A stretch of DNA of 64,000 bases from Liopterus haemorrhoidalis (GCA_963971575.1 OZ020611.1:59863381-59927380), one strand, 5' to 3'. Shown: positions 23,843 to 36,679, numbered from the stretch's first letter. Notes: a model not told the origin generated them from the letters alone. Numbers and translations are program-made.

Positions 23843-24457
23843 TCAGCTGTGGCCACCACAGGACCGACCGCCATCATAAAGTAATTTTATACAATACATT
23901 CTAGCAGCAGAGTAGAAATAAATTGGCCTAATATTTTCTAACAGAGATATTATTTATCATGACCATGGAAACATGAGTATGAAACAATTGAGACTTTGAA
24001 AAATTTTACAAAAATTATTCGAAATTTTTTGTTTTATCAAAAAACGTCTCAAATAAAAGTTATTAATTATTTCTTTTATGGCAACTTTTCAATAAATTTT
24101 TTCGAAATAATTTTCTGTTGTGAAATATTCAAAAAAATCTTAAAATCGACACAAGTCAACTCCCATTTTTAGTCAACCGATTTTTAATAAAAGTTGATCA
24201 ACAATTGATGGCAGAAGCTTAAATATGAAGTTTCATAAAAATATTTTCAGCCGAATTTGTTCTGCACGTGTACACAGACAGACGGACAGACGGACGGACA
24301 GACAGACAGACAGACGGACGGACAGACAGACCGACAGACATCATGCTAAAAATAGTCAAAACGTTATGTAGGGACCTCAATTCAAGATCCATCGAAATCT
24401 CGAAATGTCAAAATCGGTATGATCACAATACCTCCCTTATATATGTTGCCGGGCGGT
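23843..24457 (+). mobile_element. Dispersed element, family X, copy B
   Basis: It starts TCAGCTGTGGCCACCACAGG and ends GGGCGGT, with A-tracts on both sides. It contains a (CAGA/CGGA)n microsatellite at about 24270-24335 and the motif AAATCGGTATGATCACAATA near the end. The internal ACCGACCGCC near the start is complementary to the 3' terminus. It is the most complete simple copy, at about 615 bp. Confidence 0.8.
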
Positions 24458-25627
24458 AAAAATTCAGGCCAAAATTTTTTATTAAACTATTTCGGTTCCT
24501 ATCACTGCACATTGTTAAGATTTTTAGATCAACTCCTTTGAAAAATAGGGTGGAGGACAAAAGTTATTTTGCCTCACGTCTCACAAATAGGAGGCTCTTC
24601 CTTGTAAACGATGTGTTCGTGGTTCCACCAACAGTGACACATGATAGCGGTGTCTTTTTTGTGCTTGCTTCTGTTTTAGTTGTTGCCAAATTATTAGTTA
24701 ATATGTATATACAAAAACCGTTTATTACGTCTCATCTATTGTTATTGAAATGGTTCTCGCATCAGAAATAAAATGTGAACATAGTAAAGAAAGAAACATG
24801 GCGAACAATTGAGATATTCAGAATAGCACTTGGAAATCTGCCAATCGAGTAAATAATTCAGGATTTTCAATGCGGTTCCTACTCAAGAGGGAACGACAAT
24901 CTCTTCCAAAGTAAGGAGGGATTAGTTTACAAAATGCTCGACTATATTATAGATGTAGACAAGCGTATCAAATATTTAAGATGTATTAGAGGGGAAACAC
25001 ATATTTAAGACCACGTTTAAGAAGGAAGCAACAGTACGGTTTTTGTGTTCTTCATTTCAAATTAATGGCTTGGATATGTTAAACCAGTTTTCATGTTTAA
25101 GTCAAATATAATATTCAATAGTTTTTAGACTAGCGAGAGCAAATCTGTTGACTACTGACTTATAGATGACCATAAGTCCGAATAATTATGGTCACTACCT
25201 AAGGTACTTAGACGAAGGAACTTACACGAAAGAACTTAGGCAAAGACAAACAATATGAAATTAACACGAAAAAGAAATGATGAACAGAAACGAGCAAAAT
25301 TAGGACTTTTCCGTTAGTCCAGTCAACAATACCATAATTAATATTAGTGTTTCTTAACCTTTTGCAATGAATGCCCCCAATTAGCTCAAGGGATATTGCT
25401 ATCCCCCGTCACCATTTTATTTAAATATATCCCACAGTATTTTATATCGTACAGGAAATTGAAGAAATAATTAATAAGAACAAATATATAGTTTTCAATG
25501 AAAAAGTACAAAATAAAATAAATATAAAACAATTACAAATATAAACAGAGATACAAAATTAACAAAGAATAATTTGTTTAACAAATGTACTCCTTATAAT
25601 TTGTTGGAGTAATTTTGAATTACGTTT
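24458..25627. other. No gene seen; one hAT-like terminus
   Basis: TAGTGTTTCTTAACCTTTTG at about 25346-25365, followed by ATGCCCCC, resembles a well-known hAT terminus. No opposite end was found. The rest has no recognisable feature. Confidence 0.4.
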
Positions 25628-26000
25628 TAGAGTTTTGTAGGTTATGACCAAAAAACACTTTTAACGTCATTCCTGTGTATGTCTGTCTGTACGGTAGAAA
25701 TTGTAACAAAATGGCTGAACATAGAAAATGGATATTTGACATGCTTGTTCAATTCTTTGACCCACGTATAGCAAAAATATAGAGCCAAATATATCTGGGG
25801 TAATCAAATAAGTATTTAATGAAAAACTAAATATTTGTTTAAAATTTGTTTGACGAGGGGTTTCAATAGTGAAACCCCTTAATCCAGAATGAACAAATTT
25901 TTATTTTGGAAAAGTGATAATTTTTAAAGGATTTGTTTCCAAAAATATGTCAAAAATTTGGTGTTTTCCACCTTATTTCACAGAGAGGTTGATCATTTTG
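25628..26000 (+). mobile_element. Dispersed element, family Z, 5' fragment
   Basis: It begins TTAGAGTTTTGTAGGTTATG and runs through TGTCTGTCTGTACGGTA and a GAGAGGTTGATC motif. All of these are shared with the Z copies at 31-33, 42-44 and 45-46 kb. It stops where a reverse transcriptase fragment begins. Confidence 0.6.
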
Positions 26001-26390
26001 GTTCATTATTTTGGTCACTATTTCATTATATAGGTAACTATCTGTAATTATCACTGTTCCCAAATATTTTACGCTGTTCACTTGTTCTAACTTTATATCT
26101 ATGTCTATTTTTATGCAGTGTGTTTTGTTGATTCCCTTTATTATCATTTTATTTGTATTATTTTATTTGTATTTTTTATCTCCATATTGTTTTTCTATAT
26201 TTCTTTGTTTCTATGTTATGCTGTACTTCATGTTTGTTTTCTGCCACTACTAGCATGTCATCTGCATAACATAATTCTGTGACTTTTATTTTATTTTTCA
26301 GTTTCGCCACGTGTCTATCCCACGCATAGTATGATAAATATGTCTCTACGTACTGTAATGTACAGTACACAAATAGAATTATGTATAGCG
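25950..26390 (-). pseudogene. Reverse transcriptase palm fragment of a LINE
   Basis: On the minus strand, VTELCYADDMLVVAENKHEV contains the catalytic YADD box. About 30 codons later, after a frame change, EQVNSVKYLGTVI matches the start of the thumb. Both segments fit a LINE reverse transcriptase of the RTE-like/endonuclease-RT type common in insects. The fingers and C terminus are missing. The last codons run into family Z sequence, so the exact 3' border is blurred. Confidence 0.65.
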
Positions 26391-26734
26391 AAGTGTACCT
26401 AATAATATATCTAACATAACGTAATGATTTGTCTAATGAGCAACGAATTTGACTTATAATTTACGTCTCTAACAAGCAGGGGAAAAAACGCGAATGTGAA
26501 AAATGCAAATGTCAGAGGTCGACTGGTATATTTTCTTCTTTGTTGAGGATATTTCCTTTCTCATGATATACTTGTGTTTTTTGTCTCATATGTTTCAATG
26601 CTCCGTAGAATAGTTTCTGGTTTTCTGTTCTAGCATCTCGAAGTTTGTCTTCAAATTGGTTCCGTGATCCAATTGTATTGCTTGTACTATCATATTTTTA
26701 GCTGTCATTCTACTTTGTTTATATTCTTCATAAC
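26391..26734. other. No gene seen
   Basis: AT-rich sequence between the RT fragment and a mariner fragment; nothing recognised. Confidence 0.45.
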
Positions 26735-27157
26735 AAAAAAAAAAACCTGGTTCATCGTTCACAGCAGAAATATACTGCAACCAATTGGACGAAATGATAC
26801 AAAAACATAAAGAAAACCAGCCTAGATTGGTCAACAGATCAACTCTTATCATTGCATGATAACGCTAGACCACACACTGCACAAATGACTCTGGCAGAAC
26901 TACAGGAATTGGAGTTTGAACATCTTTATCATCCTCCATACTCACCAGACCTAACCCCAACTGACTACCACTTCTTCCGCAATTTAGAAAACTTTTTAAT
27001 AGGAAAACAGTTTAATTCGGACAATGCTGTAAAACTGGCCTTCCAGGAATTCATTGACTCTCATCCTCCAGGGTTTTATACCACCGGCCTGAACAACCTG
27101 TCACTTAAATAGCAAAAGTGTAGAGACAATATGGGTGCATACTTTAATGAATAAAAT
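26735..27157 (+). pseudogene. Mariner transposase, C-terminal half
   Basis: After the A-tract, SSFTAEIYCNQLDEMIQ leads to HDNARPHTAQMT, which holds the second catalytic aspartate, and then to PPYSPDLTPTDYHFFRNLEN, which holds the third aspartate of the mariner DDD triad. The C terminus reads GFYTTGLNNLSLK, then a stop where the copy at 50.5 kb has W, then QKCRDNMGAYFNE. A stop in front of HDNARPH and the loss of the N-terminal DNA-binding half make it inactive. Confidence 0.88.
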
Positions 27158-27228
27158 AATTCCTTATATTTATAAGTTATCAACAAAATTTTCCTTTTTT
27201 TCTACAAATTTCATCCTTGACGACCGAA
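26735..27228 (+). mobile_element. 5'-truncated mariner (third subfamily), copy 1
   Basis: The right terminus CCTTGACGACCGAA is intact and followed by TA (27229-27230). The left end is lost at an A-tract. The copy is closely related to the one at 49836-50607, with which it shares the last part of the transposase and the terminus. Confidence 0.8.
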
Positions 27229-28320
27229 TAAATGTTACTTCGTAAAACAATTAGAATTTAGTACGTTTTATATTCGAATGAATGTCATTTTCGTCTACGC
27301 AAACCATAAAATATATAACCGCAAATTTGGTCCCAAATTCATATTGAATGAATGCTGATGATAGCATTCATTTATGAATCGATAATGTATGAGATACGGG
27401 GTCAATCTACCCTCTGTGGAGATTGGCCGGATATGAAGTCAGGCCCTGGGACCTCTGAACCTGTTTAAATTAATTTAAAATATCTACCTCGATATACCTC
27501 GGGGAGATTCTGAAAAGCAATGATAAATGCCCTTTATGGCCATTTTGGAGGGAGAATACAGCTCATTTCTCCCCTTCAGCAAGGGATTTGTAGGGTTTAG
27601 ATAGGTTTCAGGACGTTTTTCAAAATATACTAATTTACTTATTGTTATTTATTGTGTTAATAAATTTCTTAATTAGAAAGGGGATGCTATATGTTTGTGT
27701 TAAGTTATTTCAAATTAAATTTGTTGTTGTTAATTTAAATGAATGAAACTTATTTCAATTCACGAAGTTATATTATTTTTTGGAAAATAAATATATTGGG
27801 CCATAAAAACAATGTATTTGTAATTACCAAAATTTGTAATTTTAATGAAATTGCATATACAGTTCGCCTAATTATGTTTATAAAAATTGCTATTAACTGT
27901 AAATTTCAATGTTTCGTAGGTATCTATTAAGTATCAGCATTTTTTATGTATATTATTGACTGGACGTGTTTTAGTTTAAATATTGTCAGCTGTTAATACT
28001 TGATATAATTATGTAAGTTGTAACGTAGATTTCATCACCAGGCTGTTACTTAGCAACCCAATAATATTGTTTTTTTTAGTGAAATGTCATATTAAACATA
28101 TTTTGTCCTACAAAAAACCTTTCAATAGATTATTTTATACTCACAAATGTTTAATAAATTTAATAACGTGTAAATAGTGGTTTTCTTTCAGCTGCTTTCA
28201 CACGTAGCGGTTACCTTTGTTTAGCCGGACATTAAGGTGAAACCGCCGGCACCTAAAATTTATATAAGGCTGGGTGCTACGACGTTACAAAGTTTAATAA
28301 AATTAATATGTAGCTTATTA
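27229..28320. other. No gene seen
   Basis: AT-rich sequence with a slightly GC-richer patch at about 27400-27600. Nothing recognised. Confidence 0.5.
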
Positions 28321-28339
28321 GATTCCGGGATAATTGGTC

Positions 28340-28420
28340 AGAAACAAAGAATTACTCCGTATTGACGTAAAACTAGTTTCGATAAACTTGTATTATCTTC
28401 TTCAGTTACACTACATAATT
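28340..28420 (-). repeat. Penelope-like terminus with hammerhead-like core
   Basis: On the minus strand, CTGAAGA (28405-28399) is followed by an 18-base segment able to form a GATAA/TTATC stem, then GAAAC (28380-28376). This is the order of the hammerhead ribozyme core CUGANGA - stem II - GAAA, which is known from Penelope-like element termini. Stem I pairing is poor, so it is probably degenerate. Confidence 0.4.
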
Positions 28421-29149
28421 CGAAACAGAGAAATAATACAAATTAGGAATTATACAATAAATTAGTCACTTGTGTCTAAATTAAATATAAAACTTACTCA
28501 ATAATGGTACATTTGAAGTGATGTGAATAGTTCTCCTCCAGATGAGGGTGGATAATAAAAAACTGTCATATTTTATTATAGCAATATTTTAAAAACAAAT
28601 TAAAAAACCGGATTAAAATCATTATAAAGTCATAAAATTATTAAGTGTCACAGACTATAAAATATTATAAAATAAAATACAGTAAAATAGACAAAAATCA
28701 ATCACAAAATGTCACAGAATTTAAAATGGAAGAAAATTAACCTTAGTTGACTAACATTGTGAAACAGACTGCGACAACATTACGAAAGTTCCAAAGTTAC
28801 GAAAATTACCGGGAAAGTAATATTGGGTCAGTCAATAGGGTTGTAGATGAGCAAGACGTTTTCAATATTCAGTCTCATTCCTAAATTTTTGTAATCCTCG
28901 AGGGTTACTCCTTACGCCCTTACTTTCAAATGTTACTGAGGAAAATACACCGGATAAAATTATGTAATGGAACACGCTTACATGTGAAGAGTTTAAGACA
29001 CTATGTAGAAGAGACGAGTTGTCTCTTCTACATGGTCTGTATTTCTTATGACTGGTTGCGGTACAGACGAAAAGTTGGCAATCCCTAGGATAACAATAAT
29101 TCCTAGTATTTTACCATTTCAATTGAAGCGCCTCTAATTTCTTGTCAAG
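28421..29149. other. No gene seen
   Basis: AT-rich sequence. A short inverted repeat near 29002-29035 (TGTAGAAGAGACGAG against CTCTTCTACA) is present but has no T-tract or gene nearby that would give it a role. Confidence 0.45.
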
Positions 29150-30020
29150 ATTTATTTTGCGATGACTATTAATAGGTTGCAAGGTCAAACCTTGAAGTTA
29201 GCTGGCATTGATTTACGGAGTCCATACTTCCCACATACGTAGGGTGACCAGATTTCAGTGAAGGGTAACCGGGACACAGGGAAAAAAAAGAAGGTCCTCA
29301 CCTCCCAGATCCAAGTGAAGAGCAAAAAAAGGTCCTCACCTCCCAAATCCAAGTGAAGAACAAAAAAAAAAGGTCCTAACTTCCCAAAACCAAGTGAAGA
29401 GCAAAAAAAAGAAGGTCCACACCTCTCCAAAACCAAGTGAAGAAAAAAAAAAGGCCCTCTCCTCTCATATTAGCTAATTGTCATATTTTTATTCTTGCAA
29501 ATACAGAATTATGTAAAAACCGGGACAATCGACCGTCCCGAAAACAATTTTCGGGACACCGGGACAATTGACCTAAAACCGGGACGAATGGTCACTCTAC
29601 ACATAGGCAATGTAGCGCGTTCGCGTGTCAGTTCTAGCAACAACTTTTACCTGCTAGCGCCTAATGGTAAAACTAAAACTATTGTTTATAAAGAGGCTCT
29701 CAGATAAGTAATCCTCTTAATTTCAATCTTGGCCTCTACATGTTTTATACAATTGTCTTCAATAATAACGAATTGTCGCCGAGCAAAGCCAGTAGTAAGT
29801 ACAGCTAGTAAGGGCAGTTAGTAACTACGTATATTGTTATAGAAATTTATATTTTTGTTCCAAACAAAAGTGAAATTTTATTTTTTGCAACCCCCCTTTA
29901 TATATTAAATTTCTGAGTACGCTACTAAAGATTTGTATATTTGACCGCTCGTTTTGGCGCCCATAACAGCACGACGCCCTGGGCCTGTACCCCTCTCGCC
30001 GCTGCCAATCACCGCTGCTG
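29150..30020 (-). mobile_element. hAT-type element, copy 2 (inverted relative to the 10.9 kb copy)
   Basis: Read on the minus strand, it begins CAGCAGCGGTGA at 30020, then AGAGGGGTACAGGCC. It matches the 10879-11818 element over several hundred bases (GGCGCC...AAAACGAGC; GTAGCGTACTCAG; AGTTCTAGCAA; ACTTTTACCTGCTAGCGC). The other terminus is not found. A MITE has inserted in it at 29240-29599; the homology resumes on each side of that insert. Confidence 0.65.
29240..29599. mobile_element. hAT-type MITE with internal minisatellite, copy 1
   Basis: The termini TAGGGTGACCA and GGTCACTCTA are inverted. The flanks CACATACG (29232-29239) and CACATAGG (29600-29607) agree at 7 of 8 positions. The interior holds about four tandem units of roughly 44 bp built on GGTCCTCACCTCCCA, CCAAGTGAAGAGC and an A-tract. 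Both ends carry CGGGAC motifs. Confidence 0.8.
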
Positions 30021-31136
30021 TTTGAACCAATTTTACAACTGACAAAACTAAATGGGAATGAATTTAATATTTGTCCTGCAGAGATTCCACAAAATCTGGC
30101 AATGAATTGATATATTCATGTGGAATACACGGATATAAATATAGCTGCTGTCCTGGAAATGGTACTGACCTTACTCAAAAAAATGAAATTCCATCAATTC
30201 CAGTGTGACATCATAGTCATTTGAAATACACCAGGGCATACATAAATTCTGATTATGTTAACGAATCTGTCCATAGCGTGTATTTGTCCAATTTAAACTT
30301 CCCATTTTCTCATGCAAATAATGAAGCGTTAATTAAATTTACTTCAATACCTCAAAATGACATTTAAAAAACTCCTCTGTTCCAGACATAACATAATATT
30401 TATTTTTAAAATTTATTTTTTATACAGGACAACAGAACCGAAGTGAAAATAAGTTCGTGTTGCTGCCTTCACAAACATAAATCACGTAAAATATGGTTGA
30501 GTTAATTCAAAAAACCTTGCCCATGTCATTAGCAGCTCTTGCCTACGACAATACATCACTAGGTGGCACTGATTTAACTGACCTTGAAGACTTTTGACCT
30601 AATCTCTACTTCATTTGCATAAAGCACGGGGTGTTTAGTCGATTCAACGTTGTAAATGGTTTGAAAATGTAATTTTACAAAATGGGGTCATGTAGCACAA
30701 GGTAATTGTTTGAGATTGAAGTTTTCATTTTATCAATCTTACATTTGCATATATGACAGGGAAATTATAAAGAAAGTTTGTTAAAGTTGGTTGATTTATA
30801 TGTTCCGTATGTGTTTATGAAATTATAAAGATTATAAACTTATTATAATTTTTTATAACAACGATGGCTTCATTGAAAAAAAAATATATACAGTCATTTT
30901 ACAACAGTGTTGCAATTTAGATTATTTCAACCATTTCCTCGACATAGTATTCAAGAATTTTCATAAACTGAACCTAGTATAATGCACACAATTCTAAGGA
31001 AAACGACATAAAACGTTCCAAAGCTAGGCCGTTATTAATAGCTGAGGACCGATAGTGTAGAATAGGGTAGTGTACAAGTAAGATGACGGGCATTTTCGAA
31101 TTATCAATTTAAAAAATAAATAAATAAAATAACGGG
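30021..31136. other. No gene seen
   Basis: AT-rich sequence with no recognised motif; it ends at the border of a family Z copy. Confidence 0.5.
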
Positions 31137-33100
31137 AAGTGTGAATTTACACACATTTCAGACTTTTGTAGGTATTTAGTATGTGATATTAAATTGTGTG
31201 TACATATTAAAAATGAATAATTTCGATATCTTTAAATTAGGAAAAGTAAATCTACGTGCTTCCATGTAATAACTTATAAGCGTACACTTGAGAGGCGCTT
31301 GCATCAGACCCAGGCTACCCAGTTCTCCAGTCAGTCAGATAAATTTGTCAGCACGGTGTGTGAAAATTTGATAACTTATTAATTGTTTTGATAAGTAATT
31401 ATTTATAAATATATATATTTACTGATAATTATTTGAAATAATTATCAGATCAAAAATGTTGTACTATTCTAGATTGTCTAATCTATTGTAGATTAAGCCC
31501 CCTTTGTTCAAAATCAACAGTTTTTTGATAATCACTCTTATTCATTAATTTGTGTTCTAAGAACTTTGAATTATTTTTTTAAATTAAATTTAAAGAAATT
31601 AAGAAAATTTCACCACAGTCAAATTTAAATTTAAAAATTATAGCGTTTATAAAAAATGTTTTATTATTTTTTTAATTTAAAAGAAGACGTTTATACCTTA
31701 GCTATAAATACAAAAAATACATAACATTATTAGCCGTAATTTATCCAGGAATTAAAAAAACAATTTTGTTAAAAAAACCAAAAATTTTCTAAGCAAAAAT
31801 TCCTTTTTACTATTTCGGTTCATTATTAATTTCTATGACCCAAATTTTTGCCAGATTTTTAAATTAACCACCCTGGGCTTTAGGGAGTGGGAGAAAATAA
31901 AATTTTTGTACAGTTTTGGCAAAAAACTTGTTGTAATAAAGAAATTTAAAAAACTGTTTTCTGGTCCTTAATCTACGTCTTAAGAGTTCCTTTTGATGCC
32001 ACACAATACGTTTAAAAGAAAAATATAATTTTATCTGACATTTTATTTCATGAAAATTATCATCAGTGTACATTATTGAGAATATTTTCAATTTTTTAGA
32101 TCAATCGTTCTGAGATATAAGGTAGGGGAGAAAAGTTTATTGACAAATTTTTGGCAAAAAAAAAGATTATTCTAGCCCAGGTCTAAGAGACATGAAGTGC
32201 CTGGTATTAAGCTCAACCGTGAAAATGTGAAAAAAGTGTCCCATGTGTGTTACCTTGGTCATGTGATTAGCGATAATCTCTCTGATTGTTTAGATGTCGA
32301 TCGACAATGTCGCTCTTTGTGTGTCAGAGCAAATATGTTAAACCAGCGATTCTCTAAATGCAATAAAGATATACGCAGATACTTGTTTAATACATTTTGC
32401 GGAAGTTTTTATACGTCTGCACTATGGATTAATACAACCCGATCTAGCGTACGTAAATTAACATGTTACAATAATGCATTTAGACTTATTAATGGGTTAC
32501 ATAAATATTGTAGCGCTAGTGAAATGTTTGTAATGAATTATGTATGTACTTGTATGACTGTCCTCAGGAAATACGTTTTTAACCTGCGTGACAGATTAAT
32601 GAAGTCTGTGAACAAGCTTGTTCATAACTGCATTACTTGTGATAACACTTTTAATATGAAATGGTCAGCTGTTCATAGACAAATTAAGTCTGTCACCACA
32701 TAATTTTACAATAATGTATTAAAACGTTATTTCTTATAATGTAATTGTATAATAGTATTATTGAGGACAATTTCAAACTTTATATATTCTTTATTTTTGT
32801 TCTTTATTTTTGTTCATTATTTATTTATTTATTTTTTGTATAGTTTATCTTGTCTGTTTAATTTGTATTCATCTTTTTATTGGCCGCAAGGCTGTTAATA
32901 AATAAATATTATTATTATTCAAAAATAATCATTTGTAGGTTTATCCATGCATTAATAGTTGATTATTTTTCTTCGAAAACATATTTGTTTAAATTTAAAC
33001 TCTCTAGGTTCAGCCGTTTGACCACAATTTCTACCGTACAGACAGACATATAAATGAATGACGTTATAATGGTTTTTAATCATTCCTACAAAACCCTAAA
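31137..33100 (-). mobile_element. Dispersed element, family Z, interrupted by a LINE
   Basis: The plus strand begins GTGTGAATTTACACACATTTC and ends CCTACAAAACCCTAAA, the inverse of the Z copy at 45255-46292. Shared internal blocks include AGTGTACATTATTGAGAAT near 32070, and the ACAAATTTCTACCGTACAGA-type stretch near 33020. A LINE 3' fragment is inserted at about 32180-32935. The Z segment AAACATATTTGTTTAAA on the far side matches the order in the uninterrupted copy. Confidence 0.6.
32180..32935 (+). pseudogene. LINE 3' fragment, CR1/L2-like thumb and tail
   Basis: A 168-codon open frame starts inside the protein (codon GTG at 32197 in frame) and reads VSHVCYLGHVISDN, DVDRQCRSLCVRANMLNQRF, then FCGSFYTSALW and FRLINGLHKYCSASEMFV. 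This is the thumb and connecting region of a CR1/L2-like reverse transcriptase. The FADD catalytic box lies upstream of the truncation and is absent. A natural stop at 32703 is followed by a 3' UTR ending GGCTGTTAATAAATAAAT and (ATT)n, typical of these LINEs, which lack poly(A). It is 5' truncated, with no stop within the remaining frame, so it may be a fairly young insertion. Confidence 0.75.
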
Positions 33101-33111
33101 AACGGGATATT

Positions 33112-33690
33112 TTTTCTCAGAAATGCGATGTGTGAGCAAGTTGGGAAAAGAAGCTCGATCGCTAAAATCTACCAAAATAATCGAATAGCAATAGTGATAT
33201 ATTTTCGAACAGACCGGAAGTACAAGATATCAAAGGCAACTTTGATTTTTTAAATGTTAACGTATGTCAAATTGTACTTTCAAATATGATTTGATAGTGA
33301 AATATTTTTGATTATTATTATTATTAATATTTTTAGTTATGCTACAGAATGCTCAACAGTAAAAATGAGAAGGTGTTGAAATTAAAATGGAAGGCACTCT
33401 GAAGAACACCTGTAATTAAACATATTTTACCTTCAATTCGTTATAGAGGATATGTTTTTTCTTAAATCGTAAAACATAATATCAAAGTTGTCCTTGATTT
33501 GAACTTGAACTTGAAATTGACCTTGAACCAGTACTTCCGGTTTGTTTCACAAAATTTCAGTACTACGATTTGACTCTTCGGGCGAACTTTGGTAATATAT
33601 TTTTTTTTTTTTCTCAACCTGCTCACACATTGCATTTTCGAGAAAAAAGAAGTGGACTTGTAGCCCACGCCAAAATTTTTAACTAACTAA
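33112..33690. repeat. Large imperfect inverted repeat
   Basis: The left arm (about 33112-33255) carries AATGCGATGTGTGAGCA, then ACCGGAAGTAC and CAACTTTGAT. The right arm (about 33480-33665) carries the same blocks in reverse orientation (TGCTCACACATTGCATT, GTACTTCCGGTTTG, ATCAAAGTTGTCC). A spacer of about 230 bp with an (ATT)n tract separates them. It could be a foldback element or two opposed copies of one repeat. Confidence 0.7.
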
Positions 33691-34518
33691 CTAAAACCTT
33701 TGCTAGACCTTTGTGACAATTAATTATTCTTGTAGTGCACAAAACACGAGTTCAAGGATAAAAATCCTAACAGATTTTTCCGGACAGTTAAACATAAGAA
33801 GTTAAAAGACACTGATTGACCAGTGCAACCCTGAGGCAATGCAACATTCTTTGTCCATTTCATCCTAAACGGAACCATTAGCTTTATGTGCGACTCGTGT
33901 GATGTGTACCAATTACACATGGCTCAATAATCAGAATTTTTCTCTGCGTAGTACTTTAATTAAAAATTAGATGACTTGATCCCTTAAACGCTGACCTTGT
34001 CAATTAATATATCAGCCGAAAGCTCAGGATTGTTTCTAATTGTTATATATTTAAATTTGTTTCTTAATTCGCTTTAGATTTTTACCTCAAATAATAAAAA
34101 TAAATACAGTAATAATTCGTACAGGTAATTATTAGAAAAAATAACGCACTGACAATTAAAAATATTTGGAGTAAGAAACTTACACCGCGATAATATACGT
34201 ATAGGTTTGAAAAACTGTATAGGGTTGCCTTCTTGTAGGCTCAACAGTAGCTTATAGATAGCCAGAAAAATATGCTTTAGTGACACAAATAGCTGAATTG
34301 TTTGCAAGTGTAGAAAATATCAGTTTAGAACGCCAAAATAACAACAGGCCGGAAATAATGCAAGGTGAATAATGTAGAGTTTCAGACTTATTTGGTATCT
34401 CTTACCTGAAATTAAGATAGCTGCGAAGCTTAAATTATACGTAATAGACCCAGGTCAGATCAACTATGGGCAAGCCTTAAGGCATGGCAGAAATGTAACC
34501 AATGTAAACAAAATTTAA
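33691..34518. other. No gene seen
   Basis: AT-rich sequence with nothing recognised. Confidence 0.5.
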
Positions 34519-34640
34519 TTGGTTAGAACGCCTGTATTTCCCTTAGCCATGTACGATACCGAAATATGGACGTTTATACTTGGATATCGCAGAAAAATTG
34601 GTGCTCTGTTAAGAGTAATGATGTACCGGATATCCGTATC
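34519..34640 (+). pseudogene. Short LINE reverse transcriptase remnant
   Basis: An open stretch reads LAMYDTEIWTF, then RRKIGALLRVMMYRIS. The pattern '[ML]YG-x-E-x-WTL ... RKKI-x-A-x-E-x-W-x-YRR-x-[LI]-[RK]-IS' is the thumb of many insect LINE reverse transcriptases. Only about 40 codons survive and no other part is visible, so the call is tentative. Confidence 0.4.
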
Positions 34641-35735
34641 CTTAGCTGCGGATGATCCGAAAAAATTTAAATCTGTGTTTGTCTGTCTAGTATATATTAA
34701 ATATTAAAGTGAAATTATTTTAATCAAAGACAATGGACGTGTTTAGCGAACACAATTGTTGAGTATGTTGACTTACAGATTGCAGTATTTCATTTAACGA
34801 ATTGCCAACAATTGATTATATTCACAAAGTTAACAAGTTGAGTGCTGATTCTCAGCAGTTATGTTCGCTGAACGTGACACTGAGTGAATGATATTGAACT
34901 CAACTAAAGTGTGTGTCACTTGGCAAGTTTTTGTTTGTAGGAACCGCGTTAGATTACGCGTATAGTGAAAGCAGATTGCTGGTTGCTGGTAGTTTGTTAT
35001 TGACGCTGGTTCGTGCTGGCAGCCAACTTTGGGGAACCAGCACTAGCCTCTACTTTGCACGGTATCACTGATAACACAAGGATATTCCTGCTCGCAGACT
35101 GATCTTCGACAGCGTTGGCAGCCAGCTACCAGCTATTGCTGGTCTATATGTGTACCTTATACGCGTACCCTATCACATGCAACTATCGCTTCTACTTGAA
35201 TGCAAGATCTGTATCCATACACGTAGATAGGTATATAGATTTATTTATTGATACGTATTGGATATGTATGTATATAATTCCAGTCAAACAAAAGAGAAAA
35301 TAACAATATATAATATTAGTACAATAATATTACAATACCTAATATAAATACAAAAAGTAGAATGCACCATCTAAATTATGATTCAGCTATTCTCGTATAC
35401 TCTATAGAAAGCATTATTAAGGAGGTAAGCTTTCATGGTAGATCTGAATTTACGCACACTGTACTTCCTTACAGCTAACAGCAATTTGCTAATCATGTCA
35501 ATGCCAACATTGTTACAAAACATGAGAATTTTTTATAATTAAGGGGTTTAACTATATTATGGCGCCCTCTAGTGCTATGATCATGACCATTTCCGCATAT
35601 CTCTCCAATGCTTTCTCTAATCTATGTGAGCGCTTCCAGTATGTACAGGCACGGGAGAGAAAGTATTTTGCTGGATCTAAATAACGGTCTACATATATCC
35701 CGTCAAGCGCTATTCGTAATTATTCGAATGGCTTT
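34641..35735. other. No gene seen
   Basis: Mixed composition. A short sequence like ATCCGTATCC at 34630-34645 recurs near 38698-38720 and may belong to another dispersed repeat. Otherwise nothing is recognised. Confidence 0.45.
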
Positions 35736-36679
35736 TTTTTTTTTTTTGGAGAATAAAAATTCTTTTCCAGTTTACAGAATTTCCCCATAAAAAGATGCCA
35801 TATGATATTAGACTATGAACGCGCGCAAACTGTACCGTTTTGGCTGCACTAAGTGACATGTAATTCACCACTTTTCTTAACATAAACAAGCCGGTGTTTA
35901 TTTTATTTTCTAGCGTGTTTACGTGTATCTTCCAAGTTAACTGGAAATACAAATAAAAACCTAGAAATTTAACATTATTGTTAGTATATTGTACCTATTA
36001 GATTTTCTGAAAATTTTCTATTTTGACTAAAAACCATTTCATTGATCTTCTCTAGGTTCAGGCTCAAATTATTCGATGCAGACAAAGCCAAAGCCTGGTT
36101 TAGGGATGTTTTCATAAGGTTTGAAATTCTTTTGTAGTCTACATTTTTATTTAAAAATGTACTGTCATCCGAAAACATAAAAGTATTGGCAGTAATGAAG
36201 TCGGATAAGTCGTTAATGTAAATTAGGAACAGTAATGGCCCCAAAATAGAACCCTGTAGAACCCCGTGGTTTATCTTCAGTTTATCTGAGAAACTGTTAT
36301 TTACATTAACGCACTGGTACCTATCTGTTAGAAAATTACGTACCAATGCAGCTCCAATACAGCTCATTAGTTGTGCCCCTAATACCAAAATGTTCTAATT
36401 TATCAGCTAATATGCCATGTGAGACACAATCAAAAGCCTTGGAGAGATCGCAAAATGTGGCGGCCACGTGTATACCTTTATCATTGCATCATTACATCAT
36501 TACATCTAATAAAAATTTAAATGCAGCCTTAGTGGTGGAACTCCCAGATCTAAAACCAAATTGGGAAGTGGATGGTAAATTATATTTTTCTAAATATTTA
36601 ACGATTTTATATTTAGTTCCAATTTCAATTTTTTTTTAATATATCGGAACCAGTGATATCCGTTGATAATTAGATGGAT

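Noticed and set aside
24268..24459. Open frame rich in TDR/GRT repeats
   Set aside because: It is a translation of the (CAGA/CGGA)n microsatellite in family X.
28990..29036. Bacterial-type terminator hairpin
   Set aside because: There is an inverted repeat, but no upstream gene, and such terminators are not expected in this type of genome.
29185..29436. Open frame with phenylalanine/leucine-rich repeats on the minus strand
   Set aside because: It is produced by the minisatellite inside the hAT MITE.
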